Positions 32,842 to 41,126 of a DNA stretch of 64,000 nt are shown one piece after another. A program made the translations under genes and the position numbers. Location: contig DATASQ010000052.1 in NCBI GenBank assembly GCA_036269135.1, positions 62,001 through 126,000 on the forward strand. Direction: 5' to 3'. The notes under the pieces were generated by a model. It was not told the origin of the DNA and ran no database searches. It worked only from the letters and a program-made list of their open reading frames with translations. This stretch comes from Palsa-343 sp036269135 (GTDB taxonomy: Bacteria > Acidobacteriota > Terriglobia > Terriglobales > Acidobacteriaceae). Positions within the stretch are counted from its first letter, which is position 1. Each line of letters begins with the position of its first letter.

Positions 32842-33984
32842 ATGTTGAGCTTTGAGGAGCGGCATGCGTGGGTGGCGCTGGCTTTGACGCCGGGGCTGGG
32901 GCCGCGGCGGATTTTGCGGGCGGTGGAGCGGTATGGGAGCGCGGCGCGGGTGATCGGTCTGCCGCTGACTCAGCTGGAGGGGCTGCAGTTTCCGGCGCAG
33001 GCGGCCCAGATGATCGATACGGGCGAGGCGGGCAAGGCGGCCGATGAGGAGCTGGCCAGGGTCGCGGAGACGGGCGCGGCGCTGGTGACTTATCACGACG
33101 AAACGTATCCGGAGAGGCTGCGGGAGATTTACGATCCGCCGCCGTTGCTGTGGGTGCGGGGCGATGCGTCGCTGCTGGGGCGGCCGGCCCTGGCCGTGGT
33201 GGGGACGCGGCATCCCACGCCTTACGGGACGGGGATGGCGGAAAAACTGGCCCGGGAGCTGGCCGAGCGGGGACTGGTGATTCTGAGCGGCATGGCGCGG
33301 GGAGTGGACACGGCGGCGCACAAGGGCGCGCTGACGGCGAAGCGGCCGACGGTGGCGGTATGGGGGACGGGCGTCGATGTGATTTATCCGAAGGAGAACA
33401 AGGGGCTGGCGGAGCAGATTGTGGCGGGGGGTGGAGCGATCCTCTCGGAGCTGCCGCTGGGGACGTTTCCGGCGCCGCAGAACTTCCCCAAGCGCAACCG
33501 GGTGATCAGCGGGATGAGCGTGGGGGTGCTGGTGATCGAGGCGGGGGAGAACAGCGGGACACGCGTGACGGCGCGGTGCGCGCTGGAGCAGAACCGGGAG
33601 GTGTTTGCGGTTCCGGGGAATGTGACGACGCGCAACGCATGGGGGCCTAACCTGCTGATAAAGCAGGGCGCGAAGCTGACATCGTGCTGGGAAGACGTGT
33701 GGGAGGAGCTGCCGACGTCGATTCGCGCCGGCCTCGAGCAGACCGAGGGATTTGCATCCGGGGAGGCATCTGAGGCATCGTTATTCGAGGAAAGCGCACT
33801 GCCGCCCCCGGAGGCGCGAGTGTACAGCGTGCTTCGACCGGATGAAGCACTGCAGATGGATGAGATCCTCGAAAAGCTGGAACAGGAGATGAGCTCTTCA
33901 GAGGTTTTCACCGCGCTGTTCGAGCTGGAATTGTCCGGACGCATCCGACAACTGCCTGGGAAGAACTTCGTCAGGAGCCTGTGA
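32842..33984 (+). CDS. dprA: DNA-processing protein DprA (Smf)
   Basis: DprA binds incoming single-stranded DNA and loads RecA during transformation. The 380 residues have an N-terminal helical domain (WVALALTPGLGPRRILRAVE), the Rossmann core (LAVVGTRHPTPYGTGMAEKL, SGMARGVDTAAHKGAL, VWGTGVDVIYPKEN, FPKRNRVISGMS, VTARCALEQNREVFAVPGN) and a C-terminal winged helix (LQMDEILEKLEQEMSSSEVF) as in many non-enteric DprA. It is followed by topA after 148 bases. Confidence 0.96.
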   Translation: MLSFEERHAWVALALTPGLGPRRILRAVERYGSAARVIGLPLTQLEGLQFPAQAAQMIDTGEAGKAADEELARVAETGAALVTYHDETYPERLREIYDPPPLLWVRGDASLLGRPALAVVGTRHPTPYGTGMAEKLARELAERGLVILSGMARGVDTAAHKGALTAKRPTVAVWGTGVDVIYPKENKGLAEQIVAGGGAILSELPLGTFPAPQNFPKRNRVISGMSVGVLVIEAGENSGTRVTARCALEQNREVFAVPGNVTTRNAWGPNLLIKQGAKLTSCWEDVWEELPTSIRAGLEQTEGFASGEASEASLFEESALPPPEARVYSVLRPDEALQMDEILEKLEQEMSSSEVFTALFELELSGRIRQLPGKNFVRSL

Positions 33985-34132
33985 GCCGGAGCGGCGCGCG
34001 GGTGCAGAAGAGGAACCGTTCCCTGGCTTCAAAGCGGCGGGACGTGGTAGCTTCCGAAAGAAGAACGCAACATCTATACAGTTGCAGAGGCGGCGGCTCA
34101 GGGGAGCCGGCGCATGGTTGATAAAGGAAACA

Positions 34133-36970
34133 ATGGGTAAATCTCTGGTTATCGTCGAGTCGCCCGCAAAGGGCAAGACGATCAATAAATATCTGGGCAA
34201 GGACTTTGTGGTGGAGGCCTCGTTCGGCCACATCATGGACCTGCCGAAGCGGGACCTCGGCGTGGAGCTGGCGAAACGGACGTTTGAGCCGACGTTGATG
34301 GTGACGCCGGATAAGGAAAAAATCGTCCGCCATTTGAAGAAGCTGGCGGAGAAGGCGGACGCGGTGTATCTGGCGCCCGATCCCGACCGCGAAGGCGAGG
34401 CGATTGCGGCGCATTTGTCCATGCAGCTGATGCCGGTGGTGAAGGACAAGAGCCGGATTCGGCGGGTCACGTTCAACGAGATCACGCAGAAGGCGGTGCG
34501 GGCGGCGTTCGAGCATCCCCGGGATGTGGACGAGAACCTGGTGGACGCGCAGCAGACGCGGCGCGTGCTGGATCGGATCGTCGGCTATCAGATTTCGCCG
34601 CTGCTGTGGGATAAGGTGCGGCGGGGCCTGTCGGCGGGACGCGTGCAGACGGTCGCGGTGCGGCTGATTGTGGAACGCGAGCGGGAGATTCAGGCGTTCA
34701 AGGCGGTCGAGTACTGGACGATCGATGCGGCGGTGGCGCCGGTTCCGAACGGACAGGAAAGCGGGCAGGAATTTGTAGCGCGCCTCGTGGCCATCGACGG
34801 GGCCAGGGCGGAAGTGGCGACGGTGAGCACGCCGAGCGTTCCGGATCAAAAGACGGCGGACGCGATTGTCGCGGCCATCGCGAAGGCGCGCTGGAGCGTG
34901 AAGACGGTGGAGCGGAAGGAGCGGCGGCGGACGCCGGCTCCTCCCTTTACGACCAGCAAGCTGCAGCAGGATGCATCGCGGCAACTGGGCTTCAGCGTAA
35001 AGCGCACGATGGGCGTGGCGCAGCGGCTGTATGAGGGCGTGGATCTGGGGTCCGAGGGCTCGGTGGGCCTGATCACCTACATGCGTACCGATTCGACGCG
35101 GATTTCGCCGGAGGCCATCACGGCGGTGCGGGGCTTTATCGGGCAGAAGCTGGGAAAGCAGTATTTGCCGGAGCAGCCGAATGCGTATCGGTCGAAGAAG
35201 GACGCGCAGGATGCGCACGAAGCGATCCGGCCGACGAATCCCGAGCTGCATCCCGATGAGATTCGGAGATATTTGAGCGACGAGCAGTATCGGCTGTACA
35301 AGCTGATCTGGCAGCGGTTTGTGGCGTCGCAGATGGTGCCGGCGGTGTTCGACCAGACGACAGTGACAATCGATGCGCGAGCGGATCGGGCGTATGAGTT
35401 CCGGGCGACGGGATCGGTGCTGAAATTCGACGGATTCCTGAAGGTCTATCAGGAAGCCAGCGATACGGTGGACGAAGACGAAGAGGAGATGAAGCACGTG
35501 CTGCCGTCGCTGGACGATGGCGATGCGCTGCAGCTGAACCGGACGATTCCGGAACAGCATTCCACGGAGCCGCCGCCGCGCTACAACGAAGCGTCACTGG
35601 TGAAGGAGCTGGAAGAGCGGGGGATTGGGCGGCCGTCGACCTACGCGTCGATCATTACGACGATTCAGGATCGCGAGTATGTGACGAAGATGCCGCCGAC
35701 CGGGCGCGGAGGACGGTTTTATCCCACGGAGATTGGGACGGTGGTGACCGATCTGCTGGTAGCGAATTTTCCCTACATCTTCGACACGCGCTACACGGCG
35801 CGGCTGGAAGAAGAGCTGGACGAGATCGAAGACGGCAAGGAGAAGTGGACCGATCTGCTGAAGGGCTTCTACGGGCATTTTGAAGAAGAGCTGAAGCACG
35901 CCGAGAAGCACATGGAAAACGTGAAGCGGATGGAGAAGCCGACCGATGAGAAGTGCGATCTGTGCGGCTCACCGCTGGTGCTGAAGTGGGGCAAGTTCGG
36001 GTCATTCTACGCATGCAGCGCATATGCGAAAGAAAAGCCGGTAGCCGTGGCGGCGACGGCGTGGAAGAAGGAGCCGAAGAAGGTCATCGCCAAGGTTGAG
36101 GGCAAGCTGAAGTACCCGATGCAGGTGAAGACGAACGATGGCGATGAGAGCAGCACGGTCGCCGAGGTGAAGGATAAGGCCGAGCTGAAGGCCGGAATCG
36201 ACGAAGCTCTGGGCAGCGGGCGCAAGGTGACCGTGGAGCAGGTGAGCTGCGGGTTCACCAAGGAGCATTTCGAAGCCAAGCCGGACCTGCAGGGCGGGGA
36301 GGGAAACGGCGTCCAGGCTGAGGAGTACTGCGAGGCCTGCGGCAAGGTGATGGTGCTGCGGCGGGGTCCGTTCGGCGCGTACATGGCATGCCCGGACTAC
36401 AACGCCGATCCGCCGTGCAAGACGGTGCGGCGACTGAGCCAGAAGCAGCAGCAGAAGCCGGCGGTGCCGCTGGACGAGACGTGTCCCAAATGCGGCAAGC
36501 AACTGGTGCTGCGCACGGGCAGCTATGGGGAGTTTGTCTCCTGCTCGGGCTATCCCAAGTGCAAGTACATCAAGCAGAACCTGATTGAGGGAATGAAGTG
36601 CCCGAAGTGCGGTGAGGGCGATATCGCCGAGCGCAAGGCGCGGACGGGGAATGTCTTCTGGGGATGCACACGCTATCCGAAGTGCGATTTCACTTCGAAT
36701 CTGAAGCCGGTGGCGCAGAAGTGCCCGCAGTGCGGGTCGCCCTATGTGGTGGAGCGCGCGGTGGAGGGTGGGCTGTATCTGGTGTGCCCGAATAATAAAG
36801 AGATGATGCCGAGGCGGCGTCCGCGGAAGGGGAAGAGCGCCGAGGTGTCGGAGAACGCGATCGAGTGCCATTTTTCGGAGCGGATTGGGGATGCTCCGGT
36901 GGCGGCGGTTCCGACCGCGGCGACGCATGGGCCGGTGGCGGAGGAGCAGGGGATAGGGAGCAGGGAATAG
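34133..36970 (+). CDS. topA: DNA topoisomerase I (type IA) with five zinc-finger-like modules
   Basis: Relaxes negative supercoils. ATG 34133 has AAAGGA upstream. The 945 residues start MGKSLVIVESPAKGKTINKY; the Toprim acidic triad is in LAPDPDREGEAIAAHL; the catalytic Tyr is in SVGLITYMRTDSTRIS. After residue 605 come five Cys modules: CDLC (fourth Cys missing, followed by about 90 inserted residues), then CEAC, CPKC, CPKC and CPQC modules. The last residues (EEQGIGSRE) and the TAG stop are encoded by the start of a GGGAATA-type heptad array, so the natural C-terminus may have been changed by the repeat. Confidence 0.96.
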   Translation: MGKSLVIVESPAKGKTINKYLGKDFVVEASFGHIMDLPKRDLGVELAKRTFEPTLMVTPDKEKIVRHLKKLAEKADAVYLAPDPDREGEAIAAHLSMQLMPVVKDKSRIRRVTFNEITQKAVRAAFEHPRDVDENLVDAQQTRRVLDRIVGYQISPLLWDKVRRGLSAGRVQTVAVRLIVEREREIQAFKAVEYWTIDAAVAPVPNGQESGQEFVARLVAIDGARAEVATVSTPSVPDQKTADAIVAAIAKARWSVKTVERKERRRTPAPPFTTSKLQQDASRQLGFSVKRTMGVAQRLYEGVDLGSEGSVGLITYMRTDSTRISPEAITAVRGFIGQKLGKQYLPEQPNAYRSKKDAQDAHEAIRPTNPELHPDEIRRYLSDEQYRLYKLIWQRFVASQMVPAVFDQTTVTIDARADRAYEFRATGSVLKFDGFLKVYQEASDTVDEDEEEMKHVLPSLDDGDALQLNRTIPEQHSTEPPPRYNEASLVKELEERGIGRPSTYASIITTIQDREYVTKMPPTGRGGRFYPTEIGTVVTDLLVANFPYIFDTRYTARLEEELDEIEDGKEKWTDLLKGFYGHFEEELKHAEKHMENVKRMEKPTDEKCDLCGSPLVLKWGKFGSFYACSAYAKEKPVAVAATAWKKEPKKVIAKVEGKLKYPMQVKTNDGDESSTVAEVKDKAELKAGIDEALGSGRKVTVEQVSCGFTKEHFEAKPDLQGGEGNGVQAEEYCEACGKVMVLRRGPFGAYMACPDYNADPPCKTVRRLSQKQQQKPAVPLDETCPKCGKQLVLRTGSYGEFVSCSGYPKCKYIKQNLIEGMKCPKCGEGDIAERKARTGNVFWGCTRYPKCDFTSNLKPVAQKCPQCGSPYVVERAVEGGLYLVCPNNKEMMPRRRPRKGKSAEVSENAIECHFSERIGDAPVAAVPTAATHGPVAEEQGIGSRE

Positions 36971-36990
36971 GGAGTAGGGAGTAGGGAATC
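36949..36990. repeat. Heptad array 4, overlapping the 3' end of topA
   Basis: Six units: GGGGATA, GGGAGCA, GGGAATA, GGGAGTA, GGGAGTA, GGGAATC. The first three encode the end of TopA and its stop codon. About 20 bases on, dispersed element copy B follows. Confidence 0.85.
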
Positions 36991-37010
36991 GTCTCTGTCG
37001 CTGGGGCGCC

Positions 37011-37047
37011 CTGGGCTCAAACTCCGCTGCGCTTCGGTCAGGATCAC
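37011..37047. repeat. Dispersed element copy B
   Basis: On the minus strand it reads GTGATCCTGACCGAAGCGCA followed by GCGGAGTTTGAG, a diverged form of the GTCATCCCGA element. It directly follows heptad array 4 and abuts a terminator hairpin. Confidence 0.5.
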
Positions 37048-37048
37048 C

Positions 37049-37087
37049 AAGGAAAAGGGCGGCTCGACAGCAGCCGCTCTTTTCCTT
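37049..37087. terminator. Bidirectional terminator between topA and the propeller lipoprotein gene
   Basis: AAGGAAAAGGGCGGCT (37049-37064) pairs with AGCCGCTCTTTTCCTT (37072-37087): a 16-bp stem with one G-U pair and a 7-base loop. A-rich and T-rich ends on both sides suit termination of both convergent genes. Confidence 0.8.
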
Positions 37088-37092
37088 GCGCG

Positions 37093-38238
37093 CTAATGTG
37101 TGGCGGCCAGGGCGCTGGCCTGGGTTGGATCGGTGCCGGTTGCGGCGGTGGCGACACTGTCGAGAGCGCCGGCGGTGGTCGCGTCCATTTTGAAGAGCTG
37201 CAGGTCGGGACCGCCTCCGGCGCAGATGACCGCGACGTAGGTGTCGGTCTTGTCTTCGACGAGCAATTCAGGGAGGGTGCCGGTGGCGAACGGCGATCCG
37301 GTGACGGCCGTGAGGGCGCCGGAATTCGAGAGCAGGAAGGCGCTGATGTTGCCGGCGGTGCGGTTGGTCACGTACACGTAGCTGCCGGTGGAATCGACCA
37401 GGACGCCGAAGGGGCCGGTACCGGTCTTGACGGGCGAGCCGGTGACTTCGGTGAGCGAGCCGCCGGAGCCGATGGTGAAGACACGGACCGCGCCGATGCC
37501 GGTCTCCGCCGCGAGAAGGAAACTGCCCGAGGGCGTGACCGCCATGCCGTAGATCGCGTCGCTGTTCTGTTTGGGACTGAGCACGCCTTTGACCTGCGCC
37601 AGCGCCCCGGTGCTGGTGTTGAAGGTCAGGGTGTAGATGCCGGCGGTGCCGCAGGAGACGAAGACGAGGCCGCCGCCGGGGGTGATCTCCAGATCGTTGG
37701 CTGGGAGCGAAGCATTGAGCGTGACGAGAGAAGAACTGATAGCGGTGAGCGCGCCGCCGCTGCCGATCTGGAAGACGTAGACGTTGCCGACCAGGGCATC
37801 CGCGCCGATGAGGTAATTGCCGGTGGGATCGACACGCAGCACCGAAGGAGCCACGCCGGTAGCAACGGGCGAGCCATTGTTGGCAATGGTGATGGCGCCG
37901 CTGGAGGCGATGGTGTAGACGTAGATGCCGCCGGCGGCGCTGCCAACGTAGAGATAGCTGTCGTTGGGGGTGACGGCGAGGGCCGTAGGCTCCAGTTCGA
38001 CCGCCCACGGGGAGCCGGAGATGCCGCTGAGGGCGCCGGTGGTGGCGACGGAAAAGCCGGCGACGCTGAGCGGATTCGTGCCCAGGTTGGCGACGTAGAG
38101 GCTGTCGCCCGAGGTCGTGCTGCCGCCACCTCCGCTGCTGCCGAGCGGGGGGAAGAACTGGCTGCAACCGGTAAGACCCAGCAGAGCGGCGCAGCCGACG
38201 GCAAGCCACCGTCCCGGAGACAACGTACGGAAAACCAT
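37093..38238 (-). CDS. Lactonase-like seven-bladed beta-propeller lipoprotein
   Basis: The product of about 381 residues has a lipoprotein leader ending LLGLTGCSQ, a Gly/Ser linker and then repeated propeller strands (DSLYVANLGTNPLSVAGFSV, GALTAVTGSPFATGT, SYLYVGSAAGGIYVYTIA), like the 6-phosphogluconolactonase (YncE/Lactonase_7) fold that is often expanded in acidobacteria as exported proteins of unknown role. The ATG at 38238 has GAGG upstream; two earlier in-frame starts exist. It probably faces the periplasm. A 32-bp tandem heptad repeat lies upstream. Confidence 0.78.
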   Translation of the reverse strand: MVFRTLSPGRWLAVGCAALLGLTGCSQFFPPLGSSGGGGSTTSGDSLYVANLGTNPLSVAGFSVATTGALSGISGSPWAVELEPTALAVTPNDSYLYVGSAAGGIYVYTIASSGAITIANNGSPVATGVAPSVLRVDPTGNYLIGADALVGNVYVFQIGSGGALTAISSSLVTLNASLPANDLEITPGGGLVFVSCGTAGIYTLTFNTSTGALAQVKGVLSPKQNSDAIYGMAVTPSGSFLLAAETGIGAVRVFTIGSGGSLTEVTGSPVKTGTGPFGVLVDSTGSYVYVTNRTAGNISAFLLSNSGALTAVTGSPFATGTLPELLVEDKTDTYVAVICAGGGPDLQLFKMDATTAGALDSVATAATGTDPTQASALAATH

Positions 38239-38326
38239 CAAGGACCTCAGAGTCATGGTAACGGTTTGCGCGCAGGGCGGCATCCTGACAGACGCATGAG
38301 AGGGCGCGTCCGCTCCGGGGGGGACG

Positions 38327-38428
38327 GGGGAGTGGGAGTAGGGATGGGAGATAGGGATGGGAGTAGGGAGTAGGGATGGGAGATAGGGATGGGAGTAAGG
38401 AGTAGGGAGATAGGGAATAGGGAGTAGC
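38327..38428. repeat. Heptad array 5, with a 32-bp higher-order tandem unit
   Basis: Made of GGGAGTA, GGGAGATA, GGGAT and GGGAATA words. Positions 38341-38372 and 38373-38404 are two 32-bp copies that differ at one base. The array lies upstream of the propeller lipoprotein and runs into dispersed element copy C. Confidence 0.85.
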
Positions 38429-38429
38429 G

Positions 38430-38471
38430 GAAAGCAGATCTCTCCACTGCGCTGCGTTCGGTCGGGACGAC
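38430..38471. repeat. Dispersed element copy C
   Basis: On the minus strand it starts GTCGTCCCGACCGAACGC and continues AGCGCAGTGGAGAGATCTGC. This closely matches copy A, including the AGCGCAGTGGA block. It directly follows heptad array 5 and ends just before the MgtC stop. Confidence 0.7.
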
Positions 38472-38474
38472 AAT

Positions 38475-39188
38475 CTACGTGGATCGGGTGCCGGTGGCGC
38501 GCCAGACGAGGCGGATCAGGCCGGGGAGGCGCTCCAGTTCGTCAAGGATGGCCGGCGGGTGCGCGGGGCCGCCGAGCGAGGGCCAGCGCACGTGGCAGCG
38601 GAGGCTCCGGCGGTGGTCCACCGGGGAGTGTTCCACGGAAAGGGAACGGATGCGCATGCGTGCGGCCTCGAGGCGGGTGCGCAGTTCGTCGAGGGTCGGG
38701 CCTTCTTCACCGGTGACGAGGATTAAGGTCGCCGGCTGATACCTTTCGATGATGGTTTCGAGGCCGCGGAGCGCGGTGAGGACGCCATACCCAATCAGGG
38801 CGGAGACGCAGCCGAGGACGATCTGGCCGCCACCGAGGCAGAGGCCGACGACGGTGGCGAACCAGAGCGTGGCGGCCGTGGTGATGCCGAGAACGAGGTC
38901 GCCACGGCGCACGATGGCGCCGGCGCCGATGAAGCCCACGCCGGTGAGGATGCCGAGGGGCAGGCGCATCACGTCCATCACGGCGAACGAGCTGAGATTC
39001 TTGCCGCTGGTCGGGAGAAGCAGGTCCATCTGGATCATCGCCACCGAGGCGGCGAGAGTGACCAGAAGGACGGTACGCAGGCCCGCTGGATGGCCGTTAC
39101 GGCTGCGGTCCGCGCCAAGCAGACCGCCGGCCAGCACGGTCAGCGTCAGACGCAGGGCAATGGCGGTCCAGTGGAGAGACGGATGCAC
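38475..39188 (-). CDS. MgtC/SapB family membrane protein
   Basis: A four- to five-helix membrane protein of the MgtC/SapB family, linked elsewhere to magnesium stress and F-ATPase control. Features are LTVLAGGLLGADRSRNGHPA, GLRTVLLVTLAASVAM, the LPLGILTGVGFIGAGAIVRR signature and TTAATLWFATVVGLCLGGG. The C-terminal soluble domain (LDELRTRLEAARMRIRSLSV) is ACT-like. The start is uncertain: GTG 39188 gives 237 residues; an in-frame GTG at 39266 adds 26 basic residues. Confidence 0.87.
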   Translation of the reverse strand: MHPSLHWTAIALRLTLTVLAGGLLGADRSRNGHPAGLRTVLLVTLAASVAMIQMDLLLPTSGKNLSSFAVMDVMRLPLGILTGVGFIGAGAIVRRGDLVLGITTAATLWFATVVGLCLGGGQIVLGCVSALIGYGVLTALRGLETIIERYQPATLILVTGEEGPTLDELRTRLEAARMRIRSLSVEHSPVDHRRSLRCHVRWPSLGGPAHPPAILDELERLPGLIRLVWRATGTRST

Positions 39189-39330
39189 GGACGAGTGCGA
39201 TGCGCGGCGGGGGCGGGAGTTTGCCTGATGGACGGCGCTTCGGCGTGGGGATTCCCTGCATCTCACACGGCTGAACCTGCCGCAGACGCGGAAGGTTTGC
39301 CGGACAACTCACGCTGGGGAAAGAGGAACG

Positions 39331-39555
39331 ATGAAAGCAGCGACGATTGTGGGAATTCTTCTGATCGTACTGGGGATTATTGGATTTGCCGCGGGCGGCA
39401 TCAGCTTTACCCATGAGAAGAAAGACGTGGACATGGGACCGCTGCAGATCCATCACAAGCAGACAAAGACGGTGCCGATTTCGCCGATTTTGAGCACGAT
39501 CGCGCTGGTGGGCGGGATTGGGCTGGTGGTGGTGGGAGCGAGAGGCAAGGCATAG
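39331..39555 (+). CDS. Small membrane protein, DUF3185-like
   Basis: A 74-residue protein with two membrane helices (about 5-24 and 51-69) separated by a basic/acidic loop with SFTHEKKDVDMGPLQIHHKQ. The pattern VGILLIVLGIIGFAAGGISF is typical of the small DUF3185 proteins of unknown role. GGAAAGAGGAACG precedes the ATG. It stands alone, divergent from mgtC and convergent with fabH. Confidence 0.75.
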   Translation: MKAATIVGILLIVLGIIGFAAGGISFTHEKKDVDMGPLQIHHKQTKTVPISPILSTIALVGGIGLVVVGARGKA

Positions 39556-39644
39556 GAAACGCAGCCAGGCGCTGGGAGCCTGGAGTGACCAGCTGAGGTC
39601 CGGATAGACGGCAAGGGGTTACGAAAACCGCTCGCGGGCCGACG

Positions 39645-40661
39645 CTAAATCTCCCAGCGCAGGAGAGCTGATCCTACGGTGAAGCCGGCGCCGACGCTCG
39701 CAATCAGAACGAGATCGCCTTTCTTCAGCTTGCCCTCTTCGACGGCGGTGTTGAGGGCCAGCGGGATCGTGCCGCAGGTGGTGTTGCCGAAGCGGTCGAT
39801 GTTGATGATGACCTTGTCTTCGGGCATGCCGAGGCGCTCCGCTGTGGAGGCGATGATGCGGCGATTGGCCTGGTGGGCGACAAAGCAGCCGAGGTCGGCG
39901 CCGGTGATGCCGTTTCTCTCGAGGACGGTCGTGGTGGCTTCGACCATCTTGCGCACGGCGAATTTGTAGACCGCCTGGCCGTCCTGATGGACGTAGTGCA
40001 TTTTCTTGTCGACGGTGTCGTGCGTGGAGGGATGCAGGCTGCCGCCGCCGGGCATATAGAGCGCGCAGGCGCCGGAGCCGTCGATCTCGTGATGGAAATC
40101 GAGCATGCCCAGTTCGCCGTCCTGGGCGGGCTCGATGAGGACCGCGCCGGCGCCGTCGCCAAAGAGGACGCAGGTCGCGCGGTCGGTGTAATCGATGATG
40201 GACGACATCGTGTCGGCGCCGATGACGAGGACCTTTTTCTGCGCGCCGCTTTCGACCAGCTTGCAGCCCATCTGCAGGGAGTAGACGAAGCCGGAGCAGG
40301 CGGCGGAGAGGTCGAATCCCCACGCGCCTTTGGCGCCGAGCTTGTCCTGCACCAGACAGGCGGTCGAGGGGAAGAGCATGTCCGGGGTGACGGTGCCGAC
40401 GATGATGACTTCGACCTCGGTGGGATCGATGCCGCGCGCGGCGAGACAGCGCTTCGCGGCTTCAACGGCCATGTGGCTGGTGGCCATGCCGGGCTCGACG
40501 ATGTGGCGCTGCTTAATGCCGACGCGGGAGGTGATCCATTCGTCGGAGGTCTCGACCATTTTCTCCAGGTCGGCATTGGTGAGGAGGCGGGGCGGGGTCC
40601 AGGTTCCGAGAGCGCTGATTTTGGCACGAGCGGGCACATGCGGACGAACAGTAAGGGTCAA
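39645..40661 (-). CDS. fabH: Beta-ketoacyl-ACP synthase III
   Basis: FabH starts fatty-acid synthesis by condensing acetyl-CoA with malonyl-ACP. A TTG start at 40661, eight bases after GAGGAG, gives 338 residues; the long upstream extension has no family character. The catalytic triad is visible: Cys122 in DLSAACSGFVYSLQ, His in FVAHQANRRI and Asn in DRFGNTTCGT. ETSDEWITSRVGIKQRHI is the family N-terminal motif. It is divergent from the SRP RNA gene. Confidence 0.95.
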   Translation of the reverse strand: MTLTVRPHVPARAKISALGTWTPPRLLTNADLEKMVETSDEWITSRVGIKQRHIVEPGMATSHMAVEAAKRCLAARGIDPTEVEVIIVGTVTPDMLFPSTACLVQDKLGAKGAWGFDLSAACSGFVYSLQMGCKLVESGAQKKVLVIGADTMSSIIDYTDRATCVLFGDGAGAVLIEPAQDGELGMLDFHHEIDGSGACALYMPGGGSLHPSTHDTVDKKMHYVHQDGQAVYKFAVRKMVEATTTVLERNGITGADLGCFVAHQANRRIIASTAERLGMPEDKVIINIDRFGNTTCGTIPLALNTAVEEGKLKKGDLVLIASVGAGFTVGSALLRWEI

Positions 40662-40798
40662 ACCGATGTCTCCTCGGTAAAGGAATATTGTCGCAGAAAA
40701 GCAGGGTATCGCGGGTAGCCTGCAGCGTTCAGAATGCAGGACACGGGCATGGCTCCGTCCCTCGTTCAGGGCCGGGGATTTCCACCTGGTTGCGATGA

Positions 40799-40804
40799 TA
40801 GACT
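40799..40804 (+). promoter_or_regulatory. Candidate -10 box of the SRP RNA gene
   Basis: TAGACT lies seven bases before the inferred 5' end of the SRP RNA. The -35 side is not clear. Confidence 0.35.
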
Positions 40805-40811
40805 CAGGTGT

Positions 40812-40910
40812 GTGCCGGGTCCTGCGCGACGCAATCCCGCCAACCCCGCCAGGTCCGGAAGGAAGCAACGGTAACGGGCCAGTGCGTGCGCAGCAGGTCA
40901 CCCGGTGCAC
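40812..40910 (+). ncRNA. ffs: Signal recognition particle RNA, small bacterial (4.5S) type
   Basis: The segment contains the universal SRP hairpin core CAGGTCCGGAAGGAAGCAAC with its GGAA tetraloop and the asymmetric loop that binds Ffh. The two ends pair: GTGCCGGGT at the 5' end with ACCCGGTGCAC at the 3' end, and CCTGCGCG with CGCAGCAGG-like sequence further in. The length of about 99 bases fits the minimal 4.5S form without an Alu domain. It works with Ffh and with FtsY, which is encoded at 25.5 kb. Confidence 0.93.
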
Positions 40911-40932
40911 TAATCCCACCTTCTGAAAAACG

Positions 40933-40965
40933 GTCCGATTCTTTCCGGCGGACGAGTGATTTTTC
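40933..40965 (+). terminator. Possible terminator of the SRP RNA gene
   Basis: GTCCG (40933-40937) can pair with CGGAC (40949-40953), followed by GAGTGATTTTT. A second AT hairpin, GATTTTT-CTCT-AAAAATC (40958-40975), overlaps. The stem is short, so this is tentative. Confidence 0.35.
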
Positions 40966-41070
40966 TCTAAAAATCTAAAGGCCGCCTGGGTCGCGCGGAC
41001 GCGTGTGTCCTGGAGACGTGCACCGATCGCGGAAAGAAGTTCGCGGGGTTGCGCCGTGGGTGCGAACGCC

Positions 41071-41104
41071 AGCGGGCCCGATGACAATCGTCATCGGGCC
41101 CGCT
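41071..41104. terminator. Strong hairpin after the TonB receptor gene
   Basis: AGCGGGCCCGATGAC-AATC-GTCATCGGGCCCGCT is a perfect 15-bp stem with a 4-base loop, 22 bases beyond the stop of the minus-strand TonB receptor gene. There is no T run on the minus-strand side, so it may stabilise the mRNA end as much as terminate. Confidence 0.6.
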
Positions 41105-41126
41105 GAGTTGGAGGAAGACGAGCCGG

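Noticed and set aside
38327..38471. CRISPR array
   Set aside because: The repeats are contiguous heptads without unique spacers of constant length, and no cas genes are present.
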